Shown: piece by piece, positions 1 through 10,189 of the stretch | Numbering within the stretch: the first letter of the stretch is position 1 | How the letters are laid out: the number at the start of each line of letters is the position of its first letter | NCBI GenBank assembly: GCA_047967505.1 | Contig: CM106541.1 | Source: Dipteris shenzhenensis | Taxonomy: Eukaryota > Polypodiophyta > Polypodiopsida > Gleicheniales | DNA: 64,000 nucleotides | Reading direction: 5' to 3' (one strand) | Made by a program: the position numbers and the translations under genes | The notes under the pieces: model-generated | Seen by the model: the letters and a program-made list of their open reading frames with translations, nothing else | What the model was told of the DNA's origin: nothing | The model's database searches: none

Positions 1-338
1 CACAAGTTAGTACTATAAAAGTTTTATAAATATAGTGAGCGGAAGATTTGTATAATTAATAAGAGTATATTGGAAGGGGGGGAGAAGGGGAAGTTCATAA
101 AATTAACATCTATATATCGGAGAAAAGGGAAGTTTGTAATTCAGTAAGTTTGTATAATTAATGTTTAAATTTATATAAGTGTAAAAAAACCCCCAAAAAA
201 AGGGAAAAAGGGCGGGAGGAAGTATAGTGTAAGTGTGAATGTGTAGTTGTGTGTGTGTGTGTATAAAATCCCCAAAAAATGGGAAACAAGTGGGGGGGGG
301 GGATGGGGGGACTATAGTGTAAGTGTGAATTTATAGGG

Positions 339-427
339 GTGTGTGTGTGTGTGTGTGTGTGCACGTGCGCGCACGCACATGCATATGTGCGTGCATGCAT
401 GTGTGTGTGTGTGTGTGTGTGTGTGTG
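339..427. repeat. GT/GC-GT compound microsatellite
   Basis: Alternating GT array with an internal alternating purine-pyrimidine GC/AC/AT stretch (about 361-398), a sequence type that can adopt Z-DNA. It marks the left edge of a long purine-rich repeat unit. The open frames across it (Cys-Val or His-Thr repeats) are artefacts. Confidence 0.95.
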
Positions 428-860
428 GAAGACACGACAAAAACCCCTTTTGCATAGTGAAATGATGAAAGAGAGAGAGGACAAAGGAAAAGAGAGAGAA
501 TTTTATATAGTTAAGGGAGAGTTGAGTAAGTAGGTAAAACACCTACTAAATTTTATAAAAAGTGCATGAGAGTTTTGGTAAGAAAGGACAAAATCTTTTT
601 GCGAAAAAATTGCAAAAACTTTGAGCTTGCAGAAGAGCCTGCATACCTGCCACCATTCAACAAGGAAATGTGATGATAACCAAGTTACCTTAATTAAGAA
701 GACATGTGTGATAAACACTCCTCCCTTGTTATCGGGGTCCTCCCTTGTTATCGAGGATAGGTGTGATAAACACTCCTCCCTTGTTAACTTGGAAGACATG
801 TGTGATAAACACTCCTCCCTTGTTATCGAGGTCATAATCAATAGAAGTTTAACCAAAGAC
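428..860. repeat. Dispersed repeat B, copy 1 (GT-array-linked)
   Basis: The sequence directly after the GT array resembles 13,394-13,700, also directly after a GT array. Shared landmarks in the same order are a GACAA...ACCCCTTTTGCATAGTGAA block, a TTGCAAAAA...TTTGAGCTTG block, CACCATTCAAC, and ATAAACAC...TCCCTTGTTATCGGGGTC. The two copies are clearly related but diverged with many indels. I see no coding potential. The ordered match with the microsatellite in the same place suggests one repeat family that carries the array with it. Confidence 0.75.
699..835. repeat. Local tandem amplification of a ~30-bp motif
   Basis: GTGTGATAAACACTCCTCCC occurs at 706, 761 and 800 (spacings 55 and 39), each followed by TTGTTA and then a variable tail. 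An extra partial unit lies at about 739-755. The related copy at 13,650-13,682 has a single diverged unit, so amplification happened in this copy only. Confidence 0.85.
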
Positions 861-879
861 TTAAGCAGCTCAGTGTAAA

Positions 880-2855
880 ATTGTGAGTGTAAATATTTGT
901 GTTTAAAGAGTGTGAAATGGAATGAAAAGTGACAAATATAAGGGAAGGGGGAGGTAGAGGATTAAATTTCAGATTTAAGAGTTTGAAAGACAGGGAAATT
1001 TTTGGTGGGTTTGGTAGAGTTTGATTAAGGAGAGTAATAAAAATTGTGAATAATTTGAGAAAGAAGAAAGAAGTGGTAAAATAAAATGAAGTTACGGAAA
1101 TTTAGGGAGAAAGAAAAAACTTAAAGAAAAGTATAAAATGAAGAAAAATAAGAAAAAATAAAAAAGAGAAAATAGAAAATAAAAGGTTAAAACACTATAT
1201 TAGGGAATTTCAGAATTTTTAAATAGTTTGGGAATTTCCAATATGGTTAAGATTTGGCCACATGGCCGAATCTACCATTACTTGAAAATGGAATCCATCC
1301 TAAACACCATATTAGGGAATCCTCCCAAGTTCCACTTTCAAATAAGGGTTTAAGTTTTGGCCACATGGTCAAATCATAACCCCTTACTTGAAAGTGGGAC
1401 TTGGGAGATTCCCAAATTCTCCAATATAGTGTTTTAAGAAAAAAAGAAATTAAGATTAAAACAAGGAGAGTGGGGAAGAAAACAAGACAAAAAATTAGGG
1501 AGAGATATATTAATAGAAATTAAGAAGCAAGAGGTTAGAAAATAGGAATAAATCACAAAGAGAGGTTTAGAATGAAAAAAGAAAAAAAAAAAAGAGAAGA
1601 TAGAAAAATTAAAAACCTGGAAAAAAGGGGGATAAAGAAAAAGTTAAGGAAATTTTTAAAAAGAAGAAAATAACTTTTTAAAAACTTAAGGAAATTAAGA
1701 AAATAGTACAAAATAGGAAGTATTAAAGAAATTTTTTAATAGGAATAGTCAAGGAAAATTAGGGAAGATAAGAAGAATAAGGTAAATGGCAAAGGGATTT
1801 ACTAAATGAATTAGAAAAAGGGGTGGAGGGGGAAACCTTTGAAAGGGGGACCTTAATAAACTTATAGGAAACGGGAAGGGGGAAAGCAAGGAGGGAAAAA
1901 GAGAATAAGTAAAGGGGGGAGATATATATGTATATATATAGAGAAGGGGAATAATATATATAGAGCTAAAATTTAGAAGAGAAGTAATGGGGGTGAGAGC
2001 GTGAGACAAATTAATTTGGGGGGGGGGGGGGAGAACTAAGAATGGAGAACTTGAGAGTACATATCATAGAGGCGAGGTATCACAATGAGATGAGGTGGAA
2101 GGAAAGGGCACATAGGATTGGCACTGTAGTTGAGGCTTGATGGGGAGATGAGGTCCAGTCAGTCAGCCATCAATGAGAGGAGGCATAGATCACACGATCA
2201 GGCTGTGAAGGATTCAAATGGGCTGGAGTAGTGAGGGGGGGAGTAATAAAGACTGCACAGTCTCGAGAGTTGAGATGAAGTCAATGCAAAACCCTATGAA
2301 TGAGGCTATGAAGCCTGCAAACATCAGACAGTAGTGCACGGGGGGGTCGGGCCATGAATAATAGCAATTTGTTAGTAGCCAAGGGCAAAGCCACCATAGA
2401 GGAAGGAATAGAGGGGGAGCGGGGTGGGACAATAAGTGAAACTGTAGTAGGAGATGGATGAAGTCGAGGTAGAGGGAGAAAAGAGACAGGGACTTGGGAT
2501 GGGGTGGTATTTAAAGCTGGTAAGGCTCTAGTTGGTTTGGGACTTGGGTAGTCATAGTGCAAGAAGATTGAGGGTCAGGGGAAGTATATAGTCGGAGGGA
2601 TAGGGAGTCCATAAGGGGGGGTGGTAAGTCGGGGCCAAGATTATTTATAAAAATTAGGGACAATAGCAATAGAAAAATAAGAAAAAAATTAAGGAAGGAA
2701 GGACATCTATGAAAAAACTACAACGTAAGGAACAAAATGGTGAAAAAGTAGAGGGAATTATTAGGGAGGGGTTTTGAAAGGAGAATTGGGAAGAGGGGGG
2801 GGGGGGGGCGAGGGAAAAAAGGGAGAAAAAAAGTAAGGGGTTGAAAGAGAGAGAG
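880..2855. repeat. Purine-rich repeat DNA
   Basis: About 2 kb strongly enriched for A and G on the plus strand, with many GGGGGAA and AAAGAAAA blocks and a G14 run near 2,019. It is bracketed by GT arrays at 339-427 and 2,845-3,001. Similar DNA lies at 13,700-14,950, and pyrimidine-rich DNA at 32,400-34,570 and 35,640-36,230 looks like the opposite orientation. The proline/serine-rich minus-strand frames follow from composition. No gene is supported. The small inverted-repeat element at 1,191-1,433 sits inside it. Confidence 0.6.
1191..1433. mobile_element. Small inverted-repeat (MITE-like) element
   Basis: Starts AACACTATATTAGGGAAT and ends in its imperfect inverse, ATTCTCCAATATAGTGTT. A stronger inner fold-back runs from AACACCATATTAGGGAATCC (about 1,300) through GTTCCACTTTCAAATAAGGG to its inverse CCCCTTACTTGAAAGTGGGAC, ending at 1,433. 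GGCCACATGG sits in the loop and is also present in a second, tandem half. No coding capacity. Flanks are TTAA-like on both sides, but I cannot fix a target duplication. A relative is present at 8,283-8,905. Confidence 0.75.
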
Positions 2856-2968
2856 AGTGTGTGTGTGTGTGCATGGACGTGTGTGTGTGCGCATGTGCAT
2901 GCATGCGTGTGCATGTGCATGCACGTATGCGTGTGCGTGTGCATGTGCATGTGGGTGTGTGCATGTGG

Positions 2969-3001
<33 letters not shown>
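2845..3001. repeat. GA/GT/GCATGT compound microsatellite
   Basis: GA run, then GT with interspersed GCATGT units, then a pure GT run. It forms the right edge of the purine-rich unit and directly precedes dispersed repeat A. Histidine/threonine frames on the minus strand are artefacts. Confidence 0.95.
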
Positions 3002-3002
<1 letters not shown>

Positions 3003-3037
3003 GCATGCACATGTTTGTATGTTAGTAGATTTGTAGC

Positions 3038-3383
3038 ATCAAAAAAAAGCCATCACTTCATAGTGAGTTTTACTGTGATTATTTGGCATCCCACAATCCA
3101 ATATCCTTGTTTGATGAATCATAGGACCTTGCAATGTTAGGTATTGTTTAGGTTACATGATTTGTCATACAAGGCCTTTGGCATAGCAACCAAGATAAAG
3201 GTTGGTTCTCTTTATCAAAGAAGCATATAGGATCCATTATTTCCCAGTCTCACATCTGCACTTAGGGGTGTACTTGCAAAGGTGTTCATGATGGCATACT
3301 ATTCAATTACCTAAATTTATCAACTAGGCATTAGCATTGAGATCTTTTAGGCTATATTAGTTGCATTTTGACATAGGGAGCAA
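3038..3383. repeat. Dispersed repeat A, copy 1
   Basis: About 345 bp that align, by eye with good similarity, to 7,673-8,009 in the same orientation. Shared blocks include GTGATTATTTGGCATCCCA, GGTTACATGATTTGTCATAC, AAGGCCTTTGGCATAGCAAC and TTCCCAGTCTCACATCT. Both copies directly follow a GT-rich array and share the joint GCATCAAAAAA. No open frame of note; the family is not identified. Confidence 0.9.
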
Positions 3384-3890
3384 TGTGGCACGTGGCATGC
3401 ATCACATGGTAAACACAACCAAGGTTTACCAACATGACACACGGTTAACCCGGCCAAGAGTTAACAAGGTTTGGCTGTGTGTGTAAGTTAAAAAATAAAT
3501 CCTTTCAACAACAGAGCAACAACACGGCACATGAACCTCATATAAAGGTGGATACAAAACATCCTTTTTTATTATGTATGTAGTTTTACATTAGCTTAAT
3601 ATGCAATATGAATTTTCTATTTTTATACTTAGTTTACTTCCCGTAATATTGTCAAGTACTTTATTCAAAGTATTTTTATTCCATCTTACTTGTACCTAGA
3701 TTAATTGTTTCCTTAGTAACATTAATTTATATGCCATTGAGCCTAATTACATATTAAGTATGGATTTATGTGATTATTGTTATTCTAACTTTGATGGAAT
3801 CACCCTAATTTCAAGTTCTTATTAAACATTATGGTGAAATGGAGGAACCCCCATGGGAATTTTCCAAGATAAATTTACCTTTTTTCTCAC
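3384..3890. other. No gene seen; inverse of a segment at 35 kb
   Basis: About 3,400-3,500 holds GTTAACAAGGTTTGGCTGTGTGTG and neighbouring blocks whose reverse complement is found at about 35,095-35,200. The rest, to 3,890, is AT-rich with frequent stops in all frames and no recognisable domain. Confidence 0.6.
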
Positions 3891-4140
3891 AAGGGTGTGC
3901 ACTACTTCCCTCTTTGCATGAAATCTAGATATTGCTTCCTTTTTTCTAGATTGGGTGTGGACTACCCCCCTTATGAATAATTACTTTCCTCATTGTGATG
4001 GAATGCCTCTCGTGTATAATAAGTTCCAATAATCTACAATAATTTTCTTTCATTTACAAGGGTGTGGAATAACCCCCTTTGTTTGTTTTTATGTAAAAAA
4101 AAGAATTTAACTCTTTCTTGCAAGGGTGTAGGGCCCCCTC
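3891..4140. repeat. Series of short GGGTGTGGACTACCCCC-type hairpin motifs
   Basis: A roughly 18-base motif, G-run then TGTGGANTA then C-run, occurs at 3,893-3,910, 3,953-3,970, 4,060-4,077 and, degraded, at 4,124-4,139, separated by 45-90 bases of AT-rich spacer. GGGT can pair with ACCC to form a small stem. Two more copies lie at 34,435-34,453 and 34,501-34,520 in a related segment. Confidence 0.65.
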
Positions 4141-4169
4141 TCTTTTTTAATGTGTTTAATTTTTGACAC

Positions 4170-4400
4170 CCCATCTTAGTCATTTTAAAATCTTGATAGG
4201 TGTCTTGCTCCATGGTATAAGCGATAACAAGCTAGGATTTACAGGCATTACCTTTCTTCCCTCACAAAACTATGATGTTCTAACACATTGTTTTCTTTTG
4301 ATGGTGATAGTAAGTGGACCTTGACCTTGGACCTTGGACTACATGATGGATTCAACACCTTTTGTACCAACTTTTACATATTGGATATACGGCTATATAA
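4170..4400. repeat. Dispersed repeat D, copy 1
   Basis: Resembles 34,820-35,045 in the same orientation: ATAACAAGCTAGG, ACAGGC, GGTGATAG.TAAGTGGACC, CCTGGACTAC/CTTGGACTAC, GATTCA, TTTGTACCAA and a TATAATG block in the same order. The hairpin-motif series precedes it in both places, so the two loci share a repeat of at least 0.6 kb. Non-coding. Confidence 0.7.
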
Positions 4401-4636
4401 TGAAATCCCATAAGAACACACTTAAAGAAATAATTATATAAATGTCACTATATATATGACCTTTAAAAAGTAAATCTAATGAAAAAATTTAAAAGGAAAG
4501 CATTAAATTTAAGGAAATAAATAATGAAAAAAGAAACAATACACTTATGCAAAAACTCCAACGGAATAGGGCCATACACTACCTACAAGCATACTTAAAA
4601 GAGTTAAAAAAGAGTAAATAGGATAATGTAAAGATA

Positions 4637-4638
4637 AC

Positions 4639-4688
<50 letters not shown>

Positions 4689-4712
4689 CAGAGAGAGAGA
4701 GAGAGTGTGTGT

Positions 4713-4747
<35 letters not shown>
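4637..4747. repeat. TA/GA/CAGAGA microsatellite
   Basis: TA run followed by GA, CAGAGA and GA units with a short GT interruption. Confidence 0.95.
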
Positions 4748-4749
<2 letters not shown>

Positions 4750-4996
4750 TAAATTCTAAAGGAAGCACTAGTTTTTTTTTTAAACCTCTCTAGAACATCT
4801 AATTGGGATAATTAAAAAAGGTAGGCAAAATCATTCAGTAAGAACTTTCAAAGGAAATTAAAGGAAGATGTAGTTATGCTACGAAAATTGTGGCTAAGTT
4901 ATCAAAAAGCACAGAAGTATAAGTTAAGTATAAATAATAGACCAATAAATAAAGGGAAAACACAAAATAGAGACTTATACATATATATACTTTTAT

Positions 4997-5361
4997 CAAA
5001 GAAATGGCAATGCTTGTAAGCTAGATTATAGTTAAGCTCTATTCTGCCTTTTACTTCCTTGAATATAAATTTCTATGTGATTGCTTAAGCTCTTTTCTAG
5101 AAGACTTTGTAATGCTTGTAAGCTAGATTATAGTTAAGCTCTAATCCGCCTTTTATTTCCTTGAATATAAATTTCTATGTGACTGCTTAAGCTCTTTTCT
5201 AGAAGACTTTGCAAATTTCTTGACTGCTTAAGCTCTTTTCTAGAAGACTTTGCACTTCTAGAAAAGAGCTTAAGCAGTCACATAGAAATTTATATTCAAG
5301 GAAATAAAAGGTGGAATAGAGCTTAAATATAATCTAGCTTACAAGCATTGCCATTTCTTTG
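4997..5361. mobile_element. Fold-back (hairpin) element with internally duplicated arm
   Basis: Begins CAAAGAAATGGCAATGCTTG and ends with its inverse, CAAGCATTGCCATTTCTTTG. The left arm is a tandem pair (5,009-5,110 and 5,111-5,212, period 102) plus a third partial copy. The right arm (about 5,253-5,361) is an almost perfect inverse of one left-arm unit. The axis is at about 5,246, where CTTTTCTAGAAG and CTTCTAGAAAAG flank an 8-base loop. A transcript would form a roughly 105-bp near-perfect stem. No coding capacity; no convincing target duplication. Long-arm MITE or fold-back transposon is the likeliest class. Confidence 0.85.
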
Positions 5362-7480
5362 AGTTCCAGAACATTATCAGACAAGTAAGCATGTCTATTG
5401 GCTAGTGTGGTCATTGTAAGTGTAACTTTGTATACGAGAAGAAGATCAGGGTATTCAAGACACCAGAAAACCCAGTGATGTGATCAAACCACAAACGTGA
5501 AATGACTTCATGCCATGGAGCTAGTCGACAGCAAAGCACTAGAGTCTTCAAGCCATATAAACCGCTTCAAGCACTACCATGTGCACGATAAGCACATGGA
5601 ACCCAGTACTAGAGTGCACCCGAGTGGAGAAGGCTACCTTGGGTACCTCATATCTATAACAAAACATGAAGGGAGGCACACAAGTAGAGAATCTACCAAT
5701 GTGTAGTTTGTAAGGTAATATCGACATAGTGAAAGAAAACACAAGAAAAAAGCTATCAACTTGCGTACTGAAGCTCAGGGTGAGTCGAGACAAGAAGGTT
5801 GACATGCCATGAGTGAGCCAGATTCCAAATGAATCACTAGTGAATACATTACAGTGAACATACTGCAACTAAAGGAAGGCACGATCACATAAAAGGGGAA
5901 AGAGACAAGCTCTAGGGGCGAGGTTATCAAGAAAGGTGATCAAGGGTTGTCCAGGCAAGGCAGGGGTTGTTGACCCACTAAGTGGTGGTGGGGGTGTACA
6001 TTGTACTTGAGCATAGGATACATGAAGGCATAATGAAGGAGACGAGAAACAAGTGGAAGGCAAGCCAATGAGAGTATTGTGGAGACTCCTTTGTGAATGG
6101 CCAACCAAGAATGCATTAGTGTAAACAAGAGAAGGCACTGAGGTTCAAGGTTCATGAGAGTGTGAGGAACGTATGGTGCATATGGTGAAGAGTAGCATAA
6201 GGCAATTGCCCAAGAGTCACTAGTTACATGTGTAGTCATATCAATGAAGGGCACGTAGGCATTAAGTGAACATTGATAATTTGAAGCACAGTAGACATAC
6301 AAAGCTAGAAGAACCAACGGAAAGACAAATGCTAGTCGCTCTACTCTGCCCATGAATTCCACGCGAGAACCAACAAAGGGGGAGTGAAATAAAACCTAAG
6401 AGAATTTGCAAACCCAAGAGCACATAAGAAGGAGAGAGGCAAAGACATAATTGAGCAAGGTACAACCGGGGAATCGAGGGAGACAAACAAATGGGAGAGG
6501 CAAGATTTAGAGAAGGCATAGTGATTTAGAGGCAATTTTAAGAGCGTGATGATGCACAACCATTTGAGGTTCACCGGAGACAAAGAAAATGCCATAAGGT
6601 CACAAGGGTGGAGAGACCATGCCATATATAGGTGTCTTGTTAGGTGAAAGTATAGCCAGTGTAATGTGCCCATAGTGGTGGTTAAAATGGCCAAGGAGTG
6701 CATAGTGTATTGTTACTTGTTGCACCAACACCACACACATTCATTCTTTATCATAAAGGATTAAAAAACTTTGATACAAAAAACAATGGGCACACATATA
6801 AGAAAAACTTTTGTGCATACAATAGGTATTTAGAATGATAGTGTAGATAAAAATATATATATAAATAAAAAGCATTCCAAGAGGTGGTTGAGATTAGTCC
6901 TAGGTATTCATAGCTTGCCATGGAATAACAATTAGGGAGAGAAATCCTTAGCATTAGTAATTTAGAAAAAAAAATGTAAAAAAACATGGGTCTAAGAAAA
7001 AAATTGTGAAAAGAAAAAAAGAAAAAACCATAAGGGAGGGGGGAAAGAAAACCATTAGAGTGAAAATTTTAAAAAAATTTTGGGGACATGGGGATTAGCA
7101 ATTAAAAGTTTCAAAGGGGACATGGGAATAACAAAAAAACAAAATCTTAAAAAGGGACTAGAAGGATATGATAAGGAGGGGTTACATACGCTTTAATTAA
7201 AGGGATAAGGTTTCATAAGAAAATACACATTCACAAAACTCTTCTTTTGCAAGAAAAAATTGGAGAACATGGAGAGGTTCACAAATCTGCTTGTCCAAGA
7301 AGCCCAAAACTAGCCATACTAGATAGCAAATACAATGGGAGTTGTTAACATTGTAAGTAGCCTAAGGTGTGAAATCCAAAGAGAGGAGGTTAAATGCGAG
7401 CATTAGGGTATATGTGAGTGTGTTTTAAGAGAGTAGTGTGTGGTAGAGTGTGTTTATAAAAGTGTACATCTATGGAGAGG
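5362..7480. other. No gene recognised
   Basis: Mid-GC DNA with several 60-140 codon frames on both strands (the longest on the minus strand at 5,940-6,362). None shows a domain I recognise, composition is not convincingly codon-like, and frames overlap on both strands. Probably old repeat DNA. The end (6,990-7,380) is A/G-rich like the purine-rich unit. Confidence 0.5.
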
Positions 7481-7496
7481 TGAACAAAAGTGCATG

Positions 7497-7668
7497 TATG
7501 TGTGTGTGTGGGAGGGGGGGGGTTGTTAACATCATATTGAAGTATGAAAATTCGATGTGTGTGTGTGTGTGCATGCATGCATGCCTATGTGTGTGCGTGC
7601 ATGCATATGAGCACATGCGTGTGTGCATGCATATGAGCTGTGTGTGTGTGCGTGCGTGCATGTGTGTA
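7497..7668. repeat. GT/GCAT compound microsatellite
   Basis: Interrupted GT arrays with GCATGCAT units directly ahead of dispersed repeat A copy 2. The arrangement is the same as at 2,845-3,038. Confidence 0.9.
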
Positions 7669-7672
7669 TTGC

Positions 7673-8009
7673 ATCAAAAAAGAGACATTACTTCATAGTC
7701 AATTATATCGTGATTATTTGGCATCCCATAGTCCAATCTCCTTGTTTGATGAATCATAGCACCGTGCAATGTTAGGGATTGTTTAGGTTACATGATTTGT
7801 CATACAAGGCCTTTGGCATAGCAACCAAGATGTTGGTCCTCTTTATCAGAGAATCTTACAGGCATCCATTATTTCCCAGTCTCACATCTACACTTAGAGG
7901 TGTACTTTCAATGGTGTTCATGATGGCATGCTATTCAATTACCAAAATTTATTAACTAGGCATTGGCATTGAGATCTTTTAGGCTATATTGCTTGCTTTT
8001 TGCATAGGG
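7673..8009. repeat. Dispersed repeat A, copy 2
   Basis: Second copy of the segment at 3,038-3,383, in the same orientation and with the same microsatellite junction. Small indels separate them, for example a short deletion in the CCAAGAT..GTTGGT region. Confidence 0.9.
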
Positions 8010-8282
8010 ATTAGTCCTCCACTCAGAATCCCAAAGAAGACACTTGAGCTCTCATTTCAAGATAATAAAATGCCTACATTGAATTCTCAATGTGTGCTTT
8101 ATCAAAATCCAAAGATCCTCCTTGATATACTAGATGGATGGATGGACGATGGCATTGTATCAAATGGGTTTTATTTTTGAAGCACACTAGCTAAATGGAT
8201 GGATGATGGTGTTGTATCAAATAGGTTTTTATTACTAAAGCATTATTGCAAAAAGGTACTAATCTGTACATCATTAACACTA

Positions 8283-8905
8283 TATTATGGAATATGGAAA
8301 TTTTTAGATAGTTTGGGATTCACAACATGATTAAGATTCGGCCACATGTTGGTCAAATATTAACCCATTACTTGAAACTTGAGTCCTCCCGTGATTAATA
8401 TTTGGGTCACATGGTAAAATTTTACTCCATTACTTGAAACTTGAATCCTCCCATGATTAATATTTGTCCACATGGTCAATTCTAACCCATTACTTGAAAA
8501 TTTAATCCTCCCTAGATATTATACTCGGGGGGGTCACTCATCATATGTAACCCTATCACGTGAGTTCAATGGAAGGATATTTTTTATTTCTAAAATTTAC
8601 AGAAATAAATATATATAAGGGACTATTTAAAATAGTTTTGGGAAAAATTTACAGATTTGTATAGAAAAGGGGTACATTTTATTAACAAAATCTTTTACAG
8701 ATAAGGGATTTTAAATATAGGCCATGAATGCACGTGATATAGAGGGTTTATACATAGTGACCCCCCCGAGATATTATATTAGGGAATCCTTTCAAGTTCC
8801 ACTTTCAAATAAGGGGTCAATATTTGGTCACATGATCAAAGCTCAAGCCCTTATTTGAGAGTGAGACTTGAAATTCCCAAATTCTCTAACATGTTGTTCA
8901 TTGAT
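8283..8905. mobile_element. MITE-like element, relative of the one at 1,191, with three tandem inner units
   Basis: Left end AACACTATATTATGGAAT and inner blocks GTTCCACTTTCAAATAAGGG (about 8,796) match the element at 1,191-1,433. Between them a roughly 60-bp unit (GATTAATATTTGG.CACATGG...CCATTACTTGAAACTTGA.TCCTCCC) is repeated about three times, at 8,330-8,400, 8,391-8,455 and 8,455-8,515. It is interrupted by the 247-bp insertion at 8,524-8,770. Right end near AATTCTCTAACATGTTGTTC is eroded. Confidence 0.7.
8524..8770. mobile_element. Non-autonomous TIR element, 247 bp, with 8-bp target duplication
   Basis: Perfect 15-bp terminal inverted repeats CTCGGGGGGGTCACT (8,524-8,538) and AGTGACCCCCCCGAG (8,756-8,770). 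They are flanked by the direct repeat ATATTATA at 8,516-8,523 and 8,771-8,778. Removing the element and one ATATTATA restores ATATTATATTAGGGAATCC, which matches the family sequence ATATTAGGGAATCC at 1,305. The 8-bp duplication fits hAT-class elements, but the terminal sequence is not a standard hAT end, so class is inferred from duplication length alone. No coding capacity. Confidence 0.9.
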
Positions 8906-8929
8906 ACTAAATACCAAGTTGACTACTTT

Positions 8930-9360
8930 GACACATAGTTCAGTTGAATGACCTCATATAACGAAAGTGGCCCTAGAAGCTATAGAAGCTTGCAAGTGGA
9001 GAGAGGGTGGTGGGAGAGGATGAAGATGTTGAGGTTGTAGAGGTAAAAGTTAGATTCAATAAAAGGTTCCCAAAAGCACATCCAAGGTCCTTTTTGAAAT
9101 AGAGGGAAGTGGAGAATACTAGAAATTGTAGTAGGTGGTTAGCCTACAACTCAAACCAGCGGGCTCAAACCTCCATAATTTTTCCAAAGGTTGCGCCCAT
9201 GATCATTGGGAGTGCAACCATTGGTGGTCATGTTATTAGTACAAGGGAGAATGTAGAGAAAAATCTAAGAGTTGTCACACCCACGATCATTGGGAGTGCA
9301 AGCATTGGTAGTCATGTTATTAGTACAAGGGAGAATGTAGAGAAAAATCTAAGATAGAGG
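8930..9360 (+). other. Unassigned stretch with an in-frame 81/84-bp tandem duplication
   Basis: An 82-codon frame runs 9,109-9,357. Its second half is a near-exact duplication: unit 1 at 9,190-9,270 and unit 2 at 9,271-9,354, each encoding IIGSA.IG.HVISTRENVEK. The frame stays open across both units and upstream to 9,109. I do not recognise a family. It may be a scrap of a transposase or gag frame, or chance. Confidence 0.4.
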
Positions 9361-9633
9361 TTGATAAGAATGTACAAGTGTAGAACAATTGGACTTTCAT
9401 GCAAAACAAATTTTTCAAAAAATCTTTTCTATGATTACATATTGCATGTGGCCATGAAGGAACTAATAAACGTGTGGCTAGTCTCCCTATTGGTGTGTCC
9501 TAGGATCAAAATTACTCTATAGAAATGGGTGTTTAAAGTAGTTGATTAATTATTTTGATAGTTAATAGTTCCATTTCTTATTTCAAGTAATTATTGTTTT
9601 GAAAGGTAGGTTAGAAAATAATTAGAAGGATTT

Positions 9634-9700
9634 CTGGACTTTCCATTGAGTCAATTTTCAAATTGAACTTTACACAAGTCCAAAAATGTTAGTATGCTTA
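9634..9700. repeat. Dispersed repeat F, copy 1
   Basis: TTCCATTGAGTCAATTTTCAAATTGAACTTTACACAAGTCCAAAAATGTT-type block, also found at 12,869-12,935. In both places a TA/CA/CT microsatellite follows at once. The third example in this window of a repeat ending at a microsatellite. Confidence 0.8.
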
Positions 9701-9708
9701 TGTATATA

Positions 9709-9754
9709 TGTACACACACACACACATAGTATTACATACATACATACATACATG

Positions 9755-9808
<54 letters not shown>

Positions 9809-9815
9809 TGCATAC
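9709..9815. repeat. CA / CATA / CT / CA compound microsatellite
   Basis: Sequential CA, CATA, CT and CA arrays after repeat F. Confidence 0.95.
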
Positions 9816-9917
9816 ACACAATATTTCCCAAGTCTGTGATCTACTTACACTTATAAATGACACACCTCCCCCTTGATTTGTCTTTCCCTTCCCCCCACCC
9901 CTCTCTCAACACCCTCT

Positions 9918-9944
9918 AATTTATATATATATATATATAATGGC

Positions 9945-9981
<37 letters not shown>

Positions 9982-10035
9982 AATGTCTATGTCTATGTCT
10001 ATGTCTATGTCTATGTCTATGTCTATGTGTATGTA

Positions 10036-10108
<73 letters not shown>

Positions 10109-10121
10109 GTGTACGTGTATG

Positions 10122-10152
<31 letters not shown>

Positions 10153-10189
10153 TTTTATGTTTATGTATATGTGTATGTGTGTGTGCAGA
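9918..10189. repeat. Compound array: TA, GT, GTCTAT, GTGTAT, GTATAT
   Basis: TA run, then GT (about 9,949-9,980), then GTCTAT hexamers (about 9,985-10,027), then GTGTAT hexamers to about 10,125, then GTATAT hexamers. Each block differs from the next by one point change in the hexamer, so the array records stepwise expansion of successive variants. Long Met-Cys, Val-Tyr and His-Ile frames here are artefacts. Confidence 0.97.

Noticed and set aside
158-542. His-Thr and Cys-Val rich frames
   Set aside because: Translations of the GT array; no domain, all frames equally open.
9985-10125. CRISPR-like regular repeats
   Set aside because: Hexamer microsatellite without spacers, in a plant genome.
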